Made by a program: the position numbers and the translations under genes
The notes under the pieces: model-generated
Told to the model about the DNA's origin: nothing
Databases searched by the model: none
Seen by the model: only the letters and a program-made list of their open reading frames with translations
Source of the DNA: Patescibacteria group bacterium
GTDB taxonomy: Bacteria; Patescibacteriota; Minisyncoccia; Minisyncoccales; DG-74-1
Direction of reading: 5' to 3'
Assembly: GCA_030016465.1 (NCBI GenBank)
Contig: JASEJL010000033.1
Coordinates: 1-8,966, forward strand
DNA: 8,966 nucleotides
Part shown: piece after piece, positions 5,697 through 8,966 of the stretch
Position numbering within the stretch: position 1 is the first letter of the stretch
How the letters are laid out: each line of letters begins with the position of its first letter

Positions 5697-6149
5697 TTAG
5701 ACTCTACGGACTTTTGGAGGTCGACAGCCATTATGAGGTATCGGAGTAATATCTTTTATTGATATAATATCCAAACCTCGAACAGCCAGAGACCTGAGGG
5801 CTGATTCACGACCCGATCCAATTCCCTTAATTAAAACTACTACTTTTTCAATTCCTATTTTTTTAACTGCCTCAACCATAGTTTCAGCCACTTTCGAGGC
5901 GGCAAAAGGAGTGGCTTTTTTTGTTCCTTTAAAACCAAGTTTACCTGCTGAAGTCCAATATAAAACATTTCCCCGAAGATCAGTCAAGGTTATGATGGTG
6001 TTATTATAGGAAGAAAAAATATAAACTCGGGCTTCTTTAATCTTTTGAGATGCTTTTACTTTAATCTGTTTTTCAACCTTTGTCTCAAGTTTTTCTGTTT
6101 CTTTAAGTAATTCTTCTTCAGTTTTTGTGATTATACGTTTCTTTCCCAT
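5697..6149 (-). CDS. rpsK: Small-subunit ribosomal protein S11 (uS11)
   Basis: Encodes 150 residues, about 20 more than usual because of a charged N-terminal extension (residues 1-38, EEELLKETEKLETKVEKQIKVK) that is probably helical. The core is standard: ARVYIFSSYNNTIITLTDLRGN, the WTSAGKLGFKGTKKATPFAA block, and the C-terminal VKGIGSGR-like and PHNGCRPPKVRRV segments that contact 16S rRNA on the platform. The gene starts four bases after the rpsM stop without a Shine-Dalgarno site. Confidence 0.96.
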   Translation of the reverse strand: MGKKRIITKTEEELLKETEKLETKVEKQIKVKASQKIKEARVYIFSSYNNTIITLTDLRGNVLYWTSAGKLGFKGTKKATPFAASKVAETMVEAVKKIGIEKVVVLIKGIGSGRESALRSLAVRGLDIISIKDITPIPHNGCRPPKVRRV

Positions 6150-6153
6150 GGTA

Positions 6154-6543
6154 TTAGGTAGGAGTAGCAGGCGGCTTTCTTCCTGAGCCCACTGTTTTTC
6201 TCACATTTCCTCTGACTGTTCTAGTATTGGTTCTTGTTCTTTGTCCTCTCACCGGCAAACCTTTAATATGACGCATTCCCCGCCAACACCCCACATCTTT
6301 TAATCTTTTTATATTCATCATCACTTCTCTTCTCAACTCTCCTTCGATTTTATGTTTCTTTTCAATAATTTCTTTAAGTCGGGAAATATCATCGGGAGTT
6401 AAATCTTTGGCTTTTTGGACAGGATTTATTTTTGCTTCTTGCAAAATCTTCTTGCTCAATGCTAAACCAATCCCATAGATGTAAGTCAGGGCTATCAAAA
6501 TTTGTTTATTTTCTGGGATGTTAATACCGGCAATACGTGGCAT
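6154..6543 (-). CDS. rpsM: Small-subunit ribosomal protein S13 (uS13)
   Basis: Encodes 129 residues from the ATG at 6543, giving the family-typical start MPRIAGINIPENKQILIALTYIYGIG. An in-frame ATG 33 bases upstream would add MRASDKFCITT, part of which is encoded by the hairpin-rich spacer and is not conserved. Helix-two-turn-helix parts follow, then CWRGMRHIKGLPVRGQRTRTNTRTVRG, the basic tail near the A/P-site tRNAs. The C terminus GSGRKPPATPT is proline-rich. No Shine-Dalgarno site is visible. The upstream spacer of about 200 bases is the largest gap in the ribosomal cluster. Confidence 0.96.
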   Translation of the reverse strand: MPRIAGINIPENKQILIALTYIYGIGLALSKKILQEAKINPVQKAKDLTPDDISRLKEIIEKKHKIEGELRREVMMNIKRLKDVGCWRGMRHIKGLPVRGQRTRTNTRTVRGNVRKTVGSGRKPPATPT

Positions 6544-6576
6544 AGTGGTAATACAAAATTTATCGCTCGCCCTCAT

Positions 6577-6719
6577 CCTGCCTTCGGCAGGCGCTCGCCC
6601 GCCAGTTGGCGGGCTCGCTTCGGGCTCGCTCTTTAGAAACCCTCGGTTTCTAACGCCCAGCTCTTTCTTCGAAAGGGCTGGGCTATTTTCCTAGACGGGG
6701 AAACCGTAGGGTTTCCCCG
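6577..6719. repeat. GC-rich cluster of five hairpins between rpmJ and rpsM
   Basis: Five consecutive palindromes lie in this otherwise AT-rich region: 6577-6591 (6-bp arms, 3-base loop), 6597-6614 (7-bp arms, 4-base loop), 6633-6653 (9-bp arms, 3-base loop), 6655-6683 (13-bp stem with one wobble, loop TTC) and 6696-6719 (10-bp arms, 4-base loop). CTCGCCC and GGGCTCGC strings recur between them. The arms are all different, so this is a compound element, not a simple tandem repeat. It would be transcribed between rpmJ and rpsM. None is followed by a U-tract on the minus strand, so terminator activity is not indicated. It resembles REP-like intergenic elements. Confidence 0.8.
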
Positions 6720-6748
6720 ACCCCCTTCCGATTTGGGATGTCATTACC

Positions 6749-6862
6749 TTATCCCTGTCTTTGTTTATGTTTAGGATTCTTACAAATCACATAAATTCGT
6801 CCTTTTCGGCGGACGATTTTACAATGCTTACAAATTTTTTTAACTGAGGGTCGTACCTTCAT
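6749..6862 (-). CDS. rpmJ: Large-subunit ribosomal protein L36 (bL36)
   Basis: Encodes 37 residues: MKVRPSVKKI, then CKHCKIVRRK, then GRIYVICKNPKHKQRQG, essentially the universal bacterial L36. Cys11-x2-Cys14, Cys27 and His32 form its zinc site (the C+ form). It is too short for many gene finders. The ATG is two bases after the infA stop, so it is coupled to infA and has no Shine-Dalgarno site. The product is a late-assembling protein of the large subunit. It is followed by the GC-rich hairpin cluster. Confidence 0.97.
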   Translation of the reverse strand: MKVRPSVKKICKHCKIVRRKGRIYVICKNPKHKQRQG

Positions 6863-6864
6863 CT

Positions 6865-7080
6865 TTATTTTTCACGATAAACAATTCTGCCCCGTTTCTC
6901 GTCATAGGGACTCATTTCCACCGTCACTTTGTCACCGGGTAAAATCTTAATTCGATACATTCTAAGTTTACCGGCCAGATGGCAAAGCACTTCATTTCCA
7001 TCGTCTAATCTTACTCGGAAATTAGTACTGGGCAAAGCTTCAATAACAATTCCAGTTTTTCGGGACATCTTTTTAATCAT
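6865..7080 (-). CDS. infA: Translation initiation factor IF-1
   Basis: Encodes 71 residues, matching the 72 or so typical of IF-1, an OB-fold protein that occupies the A site of the small subunit during initiation. Conserved parts are GIVIEALPSTNFRVRLDDGNEVLCHLAGKLRMYRIKILPGDKVTVEMSPYD and the ending RGRIVYREK. An alternative start at the ATG of MSRKTG (7068) is possible; neither has a Shine-Dalgarno site. It lies 33 bases after the baseplate-J-like gene and directly before rpmJ, the common infA-rpmJ-rpsM order. Confidence 0.95.
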   Translation of the reverse strand: MIKKMSRKTGIVIEALPSTNFRVRLDDGNEVLCHLAGKLRMYRIKILPGDKVTVEMSPYDEKRGRIVYREK

Positions 7081-7113
7081 CGAATAATATTAAATTTAAC
7101 AAATGTTTCCATT

Positions 7114-8397
7114 TTAATCAATGATCTCTTTAATTTTAATTTTTTCCAGATTTTCGGGAACTCGTTTTACCCAAAATGGCCAAAGCTTTACTTTACTTTG
7201 ATTAATCTCAAGTTGATTTTGGAGAAGAAAATTGATCTCGGCTAAAGATTTGCCCGAAAGCCCTTTCTTTAAAGAAACTTTATCAATATCGGAATAAATT
7301 TTAGATTCCAAATTGAGTGAAAGAACAATTTTCCCTGTTTCAAGATTAATGGTATCTGGTAAATATTCAATCTTTAAGCTCTTTTGGTCAATCTTTTTGT
7401 CGGTCGGTATTTTAGAGATAATAAATTCTTTTGAAAAATTTTCCAAATCTTCTTTTTTAAAGGATATTGTGATGGCTTTGGCCTTTACTTGAAAAGTAAA
7501 TTTTTCTAATTCTGCTCCGGCTTGAGCTAAGGGCGAGGTTTCCAAGATTTCTGTTTTAATAGCTTTTTCTAAAACAATAAATTCTGGCGGAATTTTATTG
7601 ATTATCGCATCTTTTATTTCTTTGGCCGCTTTTTCTTTTAAGAACTCTTCAGCCTTTTTTAAGTCTTCTTGGATAACTTCAGAAGTTTCTTTTTTTAATC
7701 CATCTTTCATTGATTCAAAAGATTTGCCATAAACAAAAGTATATTGAGGACTGCCAGCTAAACCAGGGACAGAAAAAGTTGAAGGTTCAATATTATATTT
7801 TTCTCCGGGAGCAGCAGCCACTACTTTTACGTCTTTATAACCTTTGGCCGGAATGACAATTCTTTCGGTTGTCCGAAACCAAGGATTTTCACCGGTCTCT
7901 AAGGAAGGTCGAAATTTTTCTAAAGGCGGTTGAAAGCGAGTCTGGGCCACCAAAATTTGCTCATGTTGAGAATCATTGAAAACCCTGATTATTCCTTCTG
8001 CCTTTTTTTCAATTAATTTCTTTCCCGAAGCGGAAAACTCTTGAGAAAAAGTTTTTTCTTCTTTAAAACTAATACCGGGAATTACATTGGCTAAAAAATC
8101 AATATTTGCAGCTTGCTTATCAACCGTTAATTTTGTCTCAAAACTCTTTAACTCAGTCTTTGGCCAGATTTCAATTTCCGCCCGGGATAAATTAGAATGG
8201 ATACCAATTCCAACAATTATTAAAACCAAAGGAATTAGCCCCCACACCACTTTTCTTTTAGTTCTCAATCCTTTTTTAAAAAATAACGAGGGAGTTACTT
8301 TTCTTTTAAAGGTAAACGATTTTTCTTCGTCCTTTTGAAAAAAGGGCGGGGTGGTAAGAGGTTTGGGAGGTAAAATATCAAATATTTTTTTAGCCAT
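7114..8397 (-). CDS. Membrane-anchored protein with baseplate-J-like domain
   Basis: Encodes 427 residues. The N-terminal 50 residues are polar, basic and Pro-rich (cytoplasmic), followed by one membrane segment at about 50-67 (VVWGLIPLVLIIVGIGI) and a long outside part. Residues about 135-225 (EGIIRVFNDSQHEQILVAQTRF, VIPAKGYKDVKVVAAAPGEKYNIEPSTFSVPG) resemble the baseplate J/gp47-like beta fold found in phage tail and contractile-injection proteins, and in membrane proteins of this group. The remainder alternates Lys/Glu-rich helix and beta strands. I recognise the domain type only by pattern and cannot assign a role; there are no phage structural genes nearby. A perfect TATAAT lies six bases before the ATG, so its mRNA should be leaderless, and it may provide the promoter for infA and the ribosomal genes. 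Confidence 0.75.
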   Translation of the reverse strand: MAKKIFDILPPKPLTTPPFFQKDEEKSFTFKRKVTPSLFFKKGLRTKRKVVWGLIPLVLIIVGIGIHSNLSRAEIEIWPKTELKSFETKLTVDKQAANIDFLANVIPGISFKEEKTFSQEFSASGKKLIEKKAEGIIRVFNDSQHEQILVAQTRFQPPLEKFRPSLETGENPWFRTTERIVIPAKGYKDVKVVAAAPGEKYNIEPSTFSVPGLAGSPQYTFVYGKSFESMKDGLKKETSEVIQEDLKKAEEFLKEKAAKEIKDAIINKIPPEFIVLEKAIKTEILETSPLAQAGAELEKFTFQVKAKAITISFKKEDLENFSKEFIISKIPTDKKIDQKSLKIEYLPDTINLETGKIVLSLNLESKIYSDIDKVSLKKGLSGKSLAEINFLLQNQLEINQSKVKLWPFWVKRVPENLEKIKIKEIID

Positions 8398-8403
8398 TAT
8401 TAA

Positions 8404-8432
8404 ATTATACTCCGTTAGAAATTTTAATGCAA
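8404..8432 (-). promoter_or_regulatory. Promoter of the baseplate-J-like gene, leaderless type
   Basis: On the minus strand TTGCAT (8432-8427, 3 of 6 to -35), 17 bases, and a perfect TATAAT (8409-8404). Six bases separate it from the ATG at 8397, the same geometry as for the PEGA gene. Probably the main promoter of the following infA-rpsI cluster. Confidence 0.65.
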
Positions 8433-8540
8433 AAAATTTTATTCTAAATTTTTTTTGCTCAGAGCTAACCAGGATTAATCGTAGAGCATGCTTAAACTAC
8501 TTATGATACGACAATGGGCTGGGGCCAACTTTCTAACGAG
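8410..8540 (-). ncRNA. Candidate structured RNA between alaS and the next gene
   Basis: This 160-base gap has no coding region but dense pairing potential in the minus-strand RNA. Stem 1 joins 8529-8519 with 8472-8464 (nine pairs, several G-U, a two-base bulge). Stem 2 joins 8515-8507 with 8483-8474 (nine pairs, one bulged U). An AU-rich hairpin spans 8458-8429. CTCGTTAGAAA at 8540-8530 can pair with TTTCTAACGGAG at 8421-8410, closing the whole unit. An extended -10 box lies just upstream. It matches no RNA family I can name by eye (not tRNA, 5S, SRP or tmRNA). It could be a small RNA or a leader. Confidence 0.4.
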
Positions 8541-8549
8541 ATTATACCA
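8541..8549 (-). promoter_or_regulatory. Extended -10 promoter upstream of the candidate RNA
   Basis: TGGTATAAT on the minus strand (8549-8541) fits the extended -10 form TGnTATAAT. It starts nine bases after the alaS stop. No good -35 box is seen at 16-18 bases, as is common for extended -10 promoters. Transcription would start near 8534. Confidence 0.5.
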
Positions 8550-8558
8550 AATTTATCT

Positions 8559-8966
8559 TTATTCTAAAACTGCTCTTATCCTCCTAATCCCTGCTCCACA
8601 ACTTTCTTCTTTTATAATTTTGAAGATACCTAATTCAGAAGTTCTCCTGACATGAGGGCCGGCACAGATTTCTTTTGACCAGTTATTTATTGAATAAACT
8701 GTCACCACTTCCGGATATTTCTCCTTAAAAAAAGCTAAAGCTCCGGCTTTTACTGCCTTTTCATAAGGCATTTCTTCTTTCTTTACTTCTAAATCTTCCT
8801 TAATTTTTTGATTAACTAATTCTTCAACTTTTTTTATCTCTTCTTCAGTCACTTTTTGCGGATGGGAAAAATCAAATCTTAATCTTTCGGGAGTAATATC
8901 AGAGCCCATTTGTTTAACATGCACACCTAAAACTTTTCTCAAGGCAGTATGTAATAAATGGGTGGC
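8559..8966 (-). CDS. alaS: Alanyl-tRNA synthetase, C-terminal part (5' end outside window)
   Basis: The last 135 codons of alaS; the frame is open to the window edge. The fragment begins ATHLLHTAL, the end of the HxxxH editing motif, continues LGVHVKQMGSDITPERLRFDFSHPQKVTEEEIKKVE and contains the CxxxH motif in KEICAGPHVRRTSELG, followed by FKIIKEESCGAGIRRIRAVLE. These belong to the editing (SAD) domain that hydrolyses mischarged Ser- or Gly-tRNA-Ala. The protein stops directly after this domain: the C-Ala (DHHA1) domain of most bacterial AlaRS is absent. The methionine-like start at 8942 is an internal TTG, not a start. Confidence 0.95.
   Translation of the reverse strand, partial: ATHLLHTALRKVLGVHVKQMGSDITPERLRFDFSHPQKVTEEEIKKVEELVNQKIKEDLEVKKEEMPYEKAVKAGALAFFKEKYPEVVTVYSINNWSKEICAGPHVRRTSELGIFKIIKEESCGAGIRRIRAVLE

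Noticed and set aside
6691..6744. 17-codon open frame between rpmJ and rpsM (minus, starts MTSQIGRG)
   Set aside because: No ribosome site, and half of it is one hairpin of the GC-rich repeat cluster; more likely part of the element.
8087..8338. 83-codon open frame on the plus strand
   Set aside because: Antisense to the baseplate-J-like gene; its hydrophobic look comes from the complement of the membrane segment and nearby codons.
8464..8534. tRNA gene in the alaS downstream region
   Set aside because: Plus strand has a GTAGAGC string like a D-arm, but no T-loop GTTCNANNC and no cloverleaf on either strand.

Overview
The window looks like a chromosomal segment of a Candidate Phyla Radiation (Patescibacteria) bacterium. 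The grounds are AT-rich DNA, very short spacers, compact ribosomal proteins with lysine-rich extensions, an RNA polymerase alpha subunit without its C-terminal domain, an alanyl-tRNA synthetase that ends after its editing domain, and two membrane-anchored proteins (PEGA type and baseplate-J-like) of kinds I associate with this group. UGA and UAG both act as ordinary stops (rplM ends in TGA; rpoA and hicA end in TAG), so code 11 fits and the UGA-recoded lineages do not. The lineage call is inference from sequence style; no marker was compared with a database.

Layout: 76-264 (-) is a small Cys-rich protein with a strong Shine-Dalgarno site, preceded by a non-coding stretch (265-523) that contains nested inverted repeats. 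559-1818 (+) is a membrane-anchored PEGA protein, the only plus-strand gene. From about 8560 down to 1810 everything is on the minus strand, transcribed right to left: 3' end of alaS (cut by the window edge), a candidate structured RNA, a membrane protein with a baseplate-J-like domain, infA, rpmJ (37 codons), a GC-rich cluster of hairpins, rpsM, rpsK, rpsD, a spacer made of short tandem duplications, rpoA, rplQ, rplM, rpsI, then hicB, hicA and a Cas4/RecB-like nuclease. The ribosomal genes follow the bacterial alpha-operon order with rplM-rpsI appended, joined by overlaps or gaps of a few bases.

How it works together: infA to rpsI supply initiation factor, ribosomal proteins and RNA polymerase alpha from what looks like one transcription unit. 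The hicBA-nuclease block is an accessory cassette attached downstream of rpsI, with a possible promoter of its own overlapping the rpsI stop. The most unusual signals are translational and repetitive. Two genes have a perfect TATAAT exactly six bases before ATG, which predicts leaderless mRNAs. Nearly every other start lacks a Shine-Dalgarno site, while the 62-residue gene at the left has an excellent one. Several unrelated palindromic or tandem elements sit in operon spacers and one lies inside a coding region.
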